From an uncultured Ferrovibrio sp. (GTDB lineage: Bacteria > Pseudomonadota > Alphaproteobacteria > Ferrovibrionales > Ferrovibrionaceae), in NCBI RefSeq assembly GCF_937960835.1, contig NZ_CALGPC010000010.1, positions 140,646 through 204,645 of the forward strand: a stretch of 64,000 nucleotides of DNA. The letters run 5' to 3'. Below are positions 41,394-48,464 of this stretch, one piece after another (the first letter of the stretch is position 1; the number at the start of each line of letters is the position of its first letter). A program made the translations under genes and the position numbers. Under the pieces are notes generated by a model, which was not told where the DNA came from, did not search any database, and saw nothing but the letters and a program-made list of their open reading frames with translations.

Positions 41394-42602
41394 TTATTCC
41401 GCAGCCTGCGGCGCAGCTTCGACCGGCGCCGTCTTGCCGTCACGCGGCAGCATCATGGCGAAGGTTCCGGCAAGTGCTGCGCAGATGGCCAACATGATGA
41501 ACAGCACGTCCAGGGTGCCGGTCAGCTTGTAGATCACGGGAATCACGGCGACGCCCAGCGAGGACACGCCGAGCGTCAGCACGAACTTGGCGCCGAAGGC
41601 CCGGCCGCGCCATTGCGGCGGGGTGTACTTCGCCAGCAGCGAATTCTCAGCCGGCTGGCCCACCACGTTGATGCTGACCATCAGCGCAGCCACCGGGATG
41701 AGCGCCGGGTGGATCAGGATCATGCCCAGCAGAATGACCGGGATCTGCAGCCATTGCGCGGCGATATAAACGCTGCGCAGGGAGAAGCGGTCGGCCAGCT
41801 CGCCGCCCACGATCTGCGACAAAGCCGAGCAGGTATAAACCAGCGTCACCATGCCGCCGATGCCGAGCATGCTGTCGTTGAAGAAGCCCGACAGCCGCGC
41901 ATCGAACACCTTCGGCAAGGCAAAGGCCGTCGCCTGATAGATCAGGCCGGTGCAGAGCATGGTGGCCGACATGACCCAGAAGACGCGCCAGATATCGCTT
42001 TTGCCCGCCTGCGGCTGCGGCACCAGATCCTCGCCACGGTCCAGCAGCAAGCCGGCCTGGCGCGCCCAGATGAAGGCAATGCCGATCAGCAGGCAGATCG
42101 CGCCGGGCACGATGAAAGCCGCGCGCCAGCCATAGAGGTCAGCCAGCAGACCTGCGACCAGGGCCGCTCCAGCCGTACCGGCCGAGCCGAAAACACCGTT
42201 GATGCCAAGCGCGCGTCCGCGGTTCACGGCATTGCGCACCAGCCAGGGAATCCCCACCGGGTGATAGATCGCCGCGAACAGGCCGATGCCGGACAGCGCC
42301 AGACAGATGGTAAGCGGTCTATCGGCCAGACCGGTGGCGATGGAGCAGGCCCCCACGCCAAGGAAGAACAGCGCCATCATGCCAGAGGCGCTCCACTTGT
42401 CGCCGAGCCAGCCGGCCGGCAGGGCCGCCGCGCCGAACAGGATGCTCATCGGGATCGAGAGCGCGAACAGGTCCGCGTAAGACATGCCCCATTCGCGCTC
42501 CAGCACCAGCACGACCGTTGCGTAGAGCAGCGTGAACAGGTGCGAAAACGAGTGGGCAATGCTGGAAAAGGCCTGGGTCAGCAGACCGGTATAGCGGGCC
42601 AT
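41394..42602 (-). CDS. MFS transporter
   Basis: 402 residues from the ATG at 42602 with CGGAGGAG upstream. Twelve hydrophobic helices, first half starting FSSIAHSFSHLFTLLYATVVLVLEREWGMSYADLFALSIPMSILFGAAALPAGWLGDKWSASG, a cytoplasmic loop about 195-215, then the second half. FSHLFTLL and IYHPVGIPWLVRNAVNRGRALGINGVFGSAG resemble the MFS sugar- or sulfonate-exporter type. Convergent with pobA (10-base gap), so it could move aromatic acids; that is a guess. Confidence 0.87.
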   Translation of the reverse strand: MARYTGLLTQAFSSIAHSFSHLFTLLYATVVLVLEREWGMSYADLFALSIPMSILFGAAALPAGWLGDKWSASGMMALFFLGVGACSIATGLADRPLTICLALSGIGLFAAIYHPVGIPWLVRNAVNRGRALGINGVFGSAGTAGAALVAGLLADLYGWRAAFIVPGAICLLIGIAFIWARQAGLLLDRGEDLVPQPQAGKSDIWRVFWVMSATMLCTGLIYQATAFALPKVFDARLSGFFNDSMLGIGGMVTLVYTCSALSQIVGGELADRFSLRSVYIAAQWLQIPVILLGMILIHPALIPVAALMVSINVVGQPAENSLLAKYTPPQWRGRAFGAKFVLTLGVSSLGVAVIPVIYKLTGTLDVLFIMLAICAALAGTFAMMLPRDGKTAPVEAAPQAAE

Positions 42603-42701
42603 GGACGACTCTCCTCCGGGTACGGAAAAATTAGCAGGCTTTCGCCCGCCCCGCCAATCCCGGAATTGCATGGCGACAATCCTGTTGGAGACAATGCTCG
42701 C

Positions 42702-43034
42702 TCAGCGCGACTTGGCACTCGTCTCGGCCAGCAGCCAGTTGACGTAGTCGGGATTGCCGCCCTCCCCGACCGGCAGAGGCAGTACGCAGGGCACGGCGTA
42801 GGAATGAGCCTGCTTCACAGCCTCAGTCACTTGCGGCACGAGATCGCGGCGGGTCTTGAGGATCAGCACAGCTTCCTCGCCCTTCTCCAGCTTTCCCTGC
42901 CACCAGTAGACCGAGCGCATGCCGGGAATGATATTCGCGCAGGCCGCCAGCCGCTGGCCGACCACGGCTTCGGCGATCTTCTCCGCTTCCGCGACGCTGG
43001 CGGCCGTGCAATAGAGAAGAACGATCTCACTCAT
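42702..43034 (-). CDS. cutA: divalent-cation tolerance protein CutA
   Basis: 110 residues. The CutA signature is clear: LLYCTAASVAEAEKIAEAVVGQRLAACANIIPGMRSVYWWQGKLEKGEEAVLILKTR and EAVKQAHSYAVPCVLPLPVGEGGNPDYVNWL. Trimeric ferredoxin-like protein linked to copper and divalent metal tolerance. The gene begins 7 bases after the ctaA stop, so it probably shares a transcript with ctaA. Confidence 0.95.
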   Translation of the reverse strand: MSEIVLLYCTAASVAEAEKIAEAVVGQRLAACANIIPGMRSVYWWQGKLEKGEEAVLILKTRRDLVPQVTEAVKQAHSYAVPCVLPLPVGEGGNPDYVNWLLAETSAKSR

Positions 43035-43041
43035 CTGTGGC

Positions 43042-44088
43042 TCATCGGCTCACTCGAACCGAGCGGTCATGCCACAGCGCCACGGCGATGCTCAGCACCG
43101 CCACCGCGCCGGCCTGATGCAGGGTGCCAAGCGCAATCGGCACATGATGCAGCAAGGTGAAGATGCCGAGCGCGACCTGGATAAGGACCATTGTCAGCAA
43201 GGCATGACGCAGCCCCACCGGCGCCTTGCCTTTGAGCGCAAACGCCGTGACGACCGCAAGGATGGTGACGAGATAGGCGCCCATGCGGTGCTGGAACTGC
43301 ACCGTCATCGCATTCTCAAAGAAGTTATGCCACCAGGGCTGCATGATCAGCAGGCCGTCGGGGATGAACTGCCCGTCCATCAGCGGCCAAGTGTTATGCG
43401 CCAGGCCCGCATTCATGCCTGCGACAAGGCCGCCGGAGAGGATTTGCAAAAACACCACGACAGCCAGGACAGCGGCCAATCCGCCGCCGCGCCAATGTGT
43501 CATGCCGCCCTGCCGCGACAGCGACAGGCCACCCCAGAGCAGATAGGCGAAGATCAAAAGCGCCAGGCCCAGATGCGCGGTCAGACGGTAATGGCTGACA
43601 TCGGGATGATCGACCAGACCGCTCTGGACCATGAACCAGCCAAGCGCGCCCTGCGCGCCGCCCAGCAGGAACATCGCTATCAGATGCCGCTTCATGCCAG
43701 CCGGAATGCGGCCACGGATCCAGAAGACGATCATCGGAATGGCGAAAGCCAGGCCGATGATGCGGCCGAGCAGACGATGGATGTATTCCAGCCAGTAGAT
43801 GTTCTGGAAGCCCTCCAGCGTCATCCCGATATTGACCTTCTGGTATTCGGGAAACTGCTTGTACTTTTCGAACTCGGCCATCCAGGCGGCTTCCGACAGC
43901 GGCGGCAGCCAGCCGGTAATCGGCTTCCATTCGACCATCGACAAGCCGGACTCCGTCAGCCGGGTCAGGCCGCCGATCACCACCATCAGCGCCACCAGCG
44001 CCGCGACGGCGAACAGCCAGGTCGCGATGGGGCGGGCGTCTTCGCCCAATTCACGGCGAACGGGAATGGCAGTGGCGGCGGTGCTCAC
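43042..44088 (-). CDS. ctaA: heme A synthase
   Basis: 348 residues, eight hydrophobic helices. Conserved histidines and loops of the CtaA/Cox15 family: IGGLTRLTESGLSMVEWKPITGWLPP, EFEKYKQFPEYQKVN, LEYIHRLLGRIIG, YRLTAHLGLAL, NAGLAHNTWPLMDGQFIP and FQHRMGAYL. It converts heme O to heme A for aa3-type cytochrome oxidase. No ctaB, ctaG or oxidase genes are adjacent. cutA follows immediately. Confidence 0.97.
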   Translation of the reverse strand: MSTAATAIPVRRELGEDARPIATWLFAVAALVALMVVIGGLTRLTESGLSMVEWKPITGWLPPLSEAAWMAEFEKYKQFPEYQKVNIGMTLEGFQNIYWLEYIHRLLGRIIGLAFAIPMIVFWIRGRIPAGMKRHLIAMFLLGGAQGALGWFMVQSGLVDHPDVSHYRLTAHLGLALLIFAYLLWGGLSLSRQGGMTHWRGGGLAAVLAVVVFLQILSGGLVAGMNAGLAHNTWPLMDGQFIPDGLLIMQPWWHNFFENAMTVQFQHRMGAYLVTILAVVTAFALKGKAPVGLRHALLTMVLIQVALGIFTLLHHVPIALGTLHQAGAVAVLSIAVALWHDRSVRVSR

Positions 44089-44179
44089 AGGCTAAACTCC
44101 GGTCTTTTCTGGATGCCTTCATTTAGCCCCTTCCCGCCGCTGCGGAAAGCCCTATCGCTGCGCCGCTTTGCCGCGGTTC

Positions 44180-45796
44180 TCAACGCTTTTTTCGCATCCG
44201 GAAGTCGTAAATTCCCGGCCTTTTCCGCGGGTCCTCGCCGGGAGTGAAAATCTGCGTCTTCTGCACCTTCTGGGTGCCCGTAGTCGGCAGCGTTTCGACA
44301 AACAGAATCCAGCCCGGCGCCTTGAAATAGGCGAGCCGCGAAAAGCACCAGTCGAACAGCGCCTCGGCCAGTTCCGGCATCGGCTGCTGGCCTGGCATCG
44401 GCACGATGCAGGCCATCACTTCCTGCTCGCGGATTTCGTCCGGCACGGCCAGCACCGCGACCTGCGCCACAGCGTCATGAGCCTGCAGACATGCCTCGAT
44501 TTCGGCAGCGGCAATATTCTCACCCGAACGGCGGATGATGTTCTTCTTGCGATCGACGAAATAGATCATCCCGTCTTTGGCCATGCGCACAATGTCGCCG
44601 GTATGGAACCAGCCGCCGGTCCAGGCCTCTTCCGTCGCCTGCTCGTTTTTCAAATAGCCGGAGAAGAAGCCATAGCGTGGATTGGCAGCCGAGCTGCGCA
44701 CCAGCAACTCGCCTTCCTGGCCGCGCGGCACCTCATTCCCCTGCTCGTCCGCCACGATGGCTTCGAAATCGGGCAGCGGCCGCCCGAAGGCGCGCGTGTC
44801 GATCTGACGCGGCTCGTGGCAGTCGCAGAAGATACGGCCGGTTTCGGTCATGCCCCAGACTTCGGCCAGCGGGAAGCCGAAGCGATCCTCGAACGGCTTG
44901 TGCAATTCCGGCTCGACGCCAGCGCCAAGACCGAAGCGCACGCAATGCTGCTTCTCCTCCGGCGTGACCGGCTGATTGAGCAGAAGCGGAGGCACGATGC
45001 CGAGATAGTGGATGATCGTGGCCTTGGTCGCGACGATCTCCTGCCACCAGCGGTTCGGGCTGAAGCGTTCGGTGAGGATCAGGCAATTGGCAGTCAGGAT
45101 CGCGCAGGTGGCAGTCACCGCCTGATGGTTCATGTGGAACAGCGGCAACGGATTGTAGAAGCGATCCTCGCCATGCCGGATCGCCACCACGCCGCCGAGG
45201 TCGCGGTACCACGCGCCGGCATTCAGATAATAGAAATTGCTTAGGATGCAGCCTTTCGGCCTGCCGGTCGTGCCGGAGGTGTAAAGCAGGCTGCATTCGG
45301 TATCGTGACCGGGAGAGCCGCTCAGAGCGGGCTTCTGCGGCGGCGGGATTTGTTCCGGCATCTCGAGCGCGTCCAGCACGGGCAGCGGCTTGGAGCTGCG
45401 GTCCGCCGCGACCTTACGCAGATCCTCCAGGCGATGCGGCACGGTGACGACGAGATCGGCTTCGGAATGCTCCATCTGATAGAGCATCTCGTCATGCCGG
45501 TAATCGGGGTTGATCGGCACGATGCCGCAGCCCAGCGCGTTCAGCGCGAGATAGTGGAAGAAGAAGTCCGGCCGCATCTCCAGAAGCAGGCCGACGCGAT
45601 GGCCCAGGCCGTAGCCGGCAGCGGCGTATTTGGCTTTCAGCGTATCGACGACGGTGCTGACCATGCCATAGGTCAGCTCCAGCCCATCCGGGGCATAGGA
45701 CCGTCCGGGGCCCGGCGGCACGCAGAGAAACGGCTTGTGAATATTCCGGTTGGCGGTGATCCGGAAAGCCTCGTAGACCGACGCAGGCAAAGACAT
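44180..45796 (-). CDS. AMP-dependent acyl-CoA synthetase/ligase
   Basis: 538 residues. ANL-superfamily motifs: LLYTSGTTGRPKGC (P-loop-like A3), EVWGMTETG (A5), GGWFHTGDIVRMAKDGMIYFVDRKKNIIRRSGENIAAAEIE (A8-A10 with the lysine in the C-terminal FLxxxPTTGTQKVQK). It adenylates a carboxylate and transfers it to CoA. The YLGIVPPLLLNQP substrate region resembles long-chain or carnitine/crotonobetaine-type ligases; the exact acid is not decidable. The uppP gene lies 39 bases upstream. Confidence 0.9.
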   Translation of the reverse strand: MSLPASVYEAFRITANRNIHKPFLCVPPGPGRSYAPDGLELTYGMVSTVVDTLKAKYAAAGYGLGHRVGLLLEMRPDFFFHYLALNALGCGIVPINPDYRHDEMLYQMEHSEADLVVTVPHRLEDLRKVAADRSSKPLPVLDALEMPEQIPPPQKPALSGSPGHDTECSLLYTSGTTGRPKGCILSNFYYLNAGAWYRDLGGVVAIRHGEDRFYNPLPLFHMNHQAVTATCAILTANCLILTERFSPNRWWQEIVATKATIIHYLGIVPPLLLNQPVTPEEKQHCVRFGLGAGVEPELHKPFEDRFGFPLAEVWGMTETGRIFCDCHEPRQIDTRAFGRPLPDFEAIVADEQGNEVPRGQEGELLVRSSAANPRYGFFSGYLKNEQATEEAWTGGWFHTGDIVRMAKDGMIYFVDRKKNIIRRSGENIAAAEIEACLQAHDAVAQVAVLAVPDEIREQEVMACIVPMPGQQPMPELAEALFDWCFSRLAYFKAPGWILFVETLPTTGTQKVQKTQIFTPGEDPRKRPGIYDFRMRKKR

Positions 45797-45835
45797 CGCC
45801 AGCGCTCCTCCCTTTGCTTTTTCCGGTCAGTCTAG

Positions 45836-46636
45836 TCAGCGCAGACTGAGCAGCACAAGCATCGCGCAGCCGATAACGATGCGGTACCAGGCAAAGGGCG
45901 TGAAGCCGTAGCGGTTGATGAAGGCAATGGCGCCGCGCACCACCAGGGCGGCGCAGATGAAGGACACGATCAGGCCCACGGCGATAAGGCCCAGGCCATC
46001 CGCGCTGAGCGACGACCAGTTCTTGTAGAGATCGTAGGTCGTGGCCGCCACCATGGTCGGCACCGCGAGGAAGAAGGAGAACTCCGCCGCGGCTGCGCGC
46101 TGCACGCCCAGCAGCCGCGCGCCGATGATGCTGGCGCCTGAGCGCGAGACGCCGGGGATCATGGCGAGGCATTGCAGCAGGCCGATCTTGAGGCTGAGGC
46201 TGAACTTGAACTGGTCGACCGTCTCGACCGCCCCCTGCCCGATCACCCGCTCGATCCACAGGATTGCCACGCCGCCCAGTACCAGGGCGACCGACACAAC
46301 CCAGGGACTGAACAGCACGCCCTTGATGAAGCCATAGGCGAAGAATCCGATCACCATGGCCGGCAAAAAGCCGAGCAGGACATTCACGGTAAAACGGTTG
46401 GCCTTCTCGTCCCGCCCCAGGCCGATCAGGGTGCCGAAGAAACGCGGCCAGTAGACGACGCAGACGGCCAGGATGGCGCCGAGCTGGATAGCGATCTCGA
46501 ACACCTTGCCGGGCGGGCCCTGGAAACCGAGCAGATCGACCAGCAGGATCAGGTGGCCGGTGGAGGAAACCGGCAGAAATTCAGTAAGTCCCTCGACGAT
46601 TCCGAGCAGCGCCGCCTGCAGATAGGTGGTGAGCAT
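45836..46636 (-). CDS. uppP: undecaprenyl-diphosphatase
   Basis: 266 residues, eight hydrophobic helices. Both conserved motifs are present: EGLTEFLPVSSTGHL (near 15-28) and PGVSRSGASIIGARLLGV (about 165), the active-site region of UppP/BacA. It dephosphorylates undecaprenyl diphosphate so the lipid carrier can be re-used in peptidoglycan and O-antigen synthesis; overproduction gives bacitracin resistance. Its leader is the decamer repeat array at 46651-46760, so the gene may be controlled through it or may start its transcript beyond it. Confidence 0.96.
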   Translation of the reverse strand: MLTTYLQAALLGIVEGLTEFLPVSSTGHLILLVDLLGFQGPPGKVFEIAIQLGAILAVCVVYWPRFFGTLIGLGRDEKANRFTVNVLLGFLPAMVIGFFAYGFIKGVLFSPWVVSVALVLGGVAILWIERVIGQGAVETVDQFKFSLSLKIGLLQCLAMIPGVSRSGASIIGARLLGVQRAAAAEFSFFLAVPTMVAATTYDLYKNWSSLSADGLGLIAVGLIVSFICAALVVRGAIAFINRYGFTPFAWYRIVIGCAMLVLLSLR

Positions 46637-46650
46637 CCGCTACGCCCCCC

Positions 46651-46760
46651 GTCCAAAAGCGGTCAAACGGAGCCCAACAGAGCCAAACAGAGCCAAACGC
46701 GTCCCCAAAAAGCCAAACGCGTTCAAACTTGGCCAAATGCGTCCAAACTTCTCCCAATCC
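46651..46760. repeat. 10-bp-period tandem repeat array, 11 units
   Basis: Eleven successive decamers. Intact units AGCCAAACGC at 46691 and 46711; near matches GTCCAAAAGC, GGTCAAACGG, AGCCAAACAG, GGCCAAATGC and GTCCAAACTT. Only the units at 46701 and 46751 depart strongly from the CCAAAC core. The register is exactly 10 bp, close to one helical turn, so repeated factors would face one side of DNA. It lies directly upstream of the uppP start. It is too short in period for CRISPR, and no cas genes exist here. Confidence 0.7.
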
Positions 46761-46949
46761 AGCCATCGGCCGCCTGCGGGGCTCACTCTATTTTCCATAA
46801 TCAAAGTCCGCCCCCGCATCACGCCGGATAGAACATAATTAGTACGCAGATCGCCGCTCGGCAAGGCATGTTGCCACGGGACGCTCACAGCACCCGGCAA
46901 CATTCCTTCGCTACATGGGTTGTATTCAAAGAACCCTTGGAGGACTTCA

Positions 46950-47027
46950 ATGCGCGGCATACTGCTCTGGCTGTTGGGAATCCCGATTCCCATCATCATC
47001 CTACTCTATCTCTTCGGGGTCTTCTGA
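46950..47027 (+). CDS. 25-residue single-helix membrane peptide
   Basis: Short open reading frame with a perfect GGAGG seven bases before its ATG. It begins MRGILLWLLGIPIPIII and ends LLYLFGVF. The peptide is almost wholly hydrophobic and would form one membrane helix with an IPIP kink. I recall similar very short proteins in other proteobacterial genomes but cannot confirm it. It is separate from the peroxidase gene 254 bases downstream, so it may have its own promoter. Expression and function are unknown. Confidence 0.55.
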   Translation: MRGILLWLLGIPIPIIILLYLFGVF

Positions 47028-47218
47028 TCACGCTTCCGGCCGACTGTCCTGTGATCATTGCTGGTCCCTCAACCGGATGCCTCCCCCATTAAGATGCAAA
47101 GCTTGCCTTGGCTAAGCGCGCTAGAGCCAATCTGCAGTAGAGCCAAGGTATTGCCTCGCTAATCACGCGGCGCATTTCGCTGACAGCGAAGTGTCATGAC
47201 GTCGCAGCCGCGCGGGTT

Positions 47219-47259
47219 TTGACCTGGATCAACATCGGTAATTTAGAATCATTCAGAAT
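47219..47259 (+). promoter_or_regulatory. FNR/Anr-type box and promoter of the peroxidase gene
   Basis: TTGAC-CTGG-ATCAA (47219-47232) matches the FNR consensus TTGAT-N4-ATCAA at nine of ten positions. CAGAAT (47254-47259) is centred 31 bases beyond the box centre, the spacing expected for a class II activator at -41.5, putting the start near 47267. Such peroxidase genes are FNR/Anr-controlled in several proteobacteria. Confidence 0.6.
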
Positions 47260-47280
47260 CACTCCTGCAACTACAGCAGG

Positions 47281-48357
47281 ATGGATTCCATGACACGCCC
47301 CTTAACTTCCTCCCTATCGCTGCTAGCGGCCGCTACGGCCGGCTTGTTGTTGATGGCTGCACCGGCTCATGCCGACGACCTGATGGATGAAGCCAAGGCA
47401 TTGTTCAAACCGATCCCCCATGCGGTGCCGGCGGTGAAGAACAACGCCATCACCCGCGAGAAGGTCGAGCTGGGCAAAATGCTGTTCTTCGAACCGCGTC
47501 TGTCTTCCAGCCATCTGATCTCGTGCAACACCTGCCACAATCTTTCGATGGGCGGCGACGACAATCTGGAGACGTCGATCGGCCATGGCTGGCAGAAGGG
47601 TCCGCGCAATGCGCCGACCGTGCTGAACGCGGTGTTCAACATCGCGCAGTTCTGGGACGGCCGCGCGGAAGACCTGAAGGCGCAGGCCAAGGGCCCGGTG
47701 CAGGCCGGTGTCGAAATGGCCAGCACGCCTGAACTCGTCGTGAAGACGCTGAAGTCGATGCCGGAATATGTCGAACGCTTCAAGCGCGCCTTCCCGAATG
47801 AGAAGGATCCGGTGACCTTCGACAACATGGCGATGGCCATCGAAGCCTTCGAGGCGACCCTGATCACGCCGGCTTCGCCCTTCGACCAGTATCTGGAAGG
47901 CAATGCCAATGCGCTGACCGCGCAGCAGAAGCAGGGCCTGCGCCTGTTCATCGACAAAGGCTGCGCCTCCTGCCATGCCGGCGTGAATCTGGGCGGCGAA
48001 GGCTACTTCCCGTTCGGCGTCGTCGAAAAACCAGGCGCCGATATCCTGCCCGCCGACGACAAGGGCCGCTTCACGGTGACCAAGACGGCCGACGAGCAGT
48101 ATGTGTTCCGCGCCGCGCCGCTGCGCAACATCGCACTGACCGCGCCGTATTTCCATTCCGGCAAGGTCTGGAGCCTGGAACAGGCGGTGGCGATCATGGG
48201 CGAAAGCCAGCTCGGCGAGAAGCTGAACGACAAGGAGATCAAGGCGATCACCGCTTTCCTCGAAAGCGTCACCGGCGAACAGCCGAAGGTGGAGCTGCCT
48301 ATCCTGCCGGTCAGCACCAAGACCACGCCGCAGCCGACCGCGATGATCCCGCGCTGA
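47281..48357 (+). CDS. ccpA: di-heme cytochrome c peroxidase
   Basis: 358 residues. Signal peptide SSLSLLAAATAGLLLMAAPAHA precedes the mature protein. Two c-type heme sites: CNTCH at 82-86 and CASCH at 228-232. PRNAPTVLNAVFNIAQFWDGRA, AEDLKAQAKGPV, and APLRNIALTAPYFHSGKVWSLEQAVAIM are family segments. It reduces hydrogen peroxide to water in the periplasm with electrons from cytochrome c. The promoter carries an FNR-type box, consistent with microaerobic expression. ATG 47290 is an alternative start. The symbol follows the family's common name. Confidence 0.94.
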   Translation: MDSMTRPLTSSLSLLAAATAGLLLMAAPAHADDLMDEAKALFKPIPHAVPAVKNNAITREKVELGKMLFFEPRLSSSHLISCNTCHNLSMGGDDNLETSIGHGWQKGPRNAPTVLNAVFNIAQFWDGRAEDLKAQAKGPVQAGVEMASTPELVVKTLKSMPEYVERFKRAFPNEKDPVTFDNMAMAIEAFEATLITPASPFDQYLEGNANALTAQQKQGLRLFIDKGCASCHAGVNLGGEGYFPFGVVEKPGADILPADDKGRFTVTKTADEQYVFRAAPLRNIALTAPYFHSGKVWSLEQAVAIMGESQLGEKLNDKEIKAITAFLESVTGEQPKVELPILPVSTKTTPQPTAMIPR

Positions 48358-48380
48358 TTGCAGCGGACATCACAACAGCA

Positions 48381-48409
48381 AAGGGGAAGGCTAACGCCTT
48401 CCCCTTTTT
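48381..48409 (+). terminator. terminator of the peroxidase gene
   Basis: AAGGGGAAGGC (48381-48391) and GCCTTCCCCTT (48396-48406) with loop TAAC; T-run TTTTT (48405-48409) follows. Classical terminator 24 bases beyond the stop. Confidence 0.95.
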
Positions 48410-48464
48410 CGTTTCAGACCGAGCCGCTCAATCCCGGATGGAGCGACGCTCCGTCAGGCCAGGA

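Noticed and set aside
41613..43160. 515-codon plus-strand frame opposite the MFS and cutA genes
   Set aside because: Spans two genes on the other strand and has no recognised domain.
46651..46760. CRISPR array
   Set aside because: The unit is 10 bp with no spacers, and there are no cas genes.
46640..46999. 119-codon minus-strand frame spanning the decamer array
   Set aside because: It overlaps the array, and its product is only a translation of the repeats without any family resemblance.
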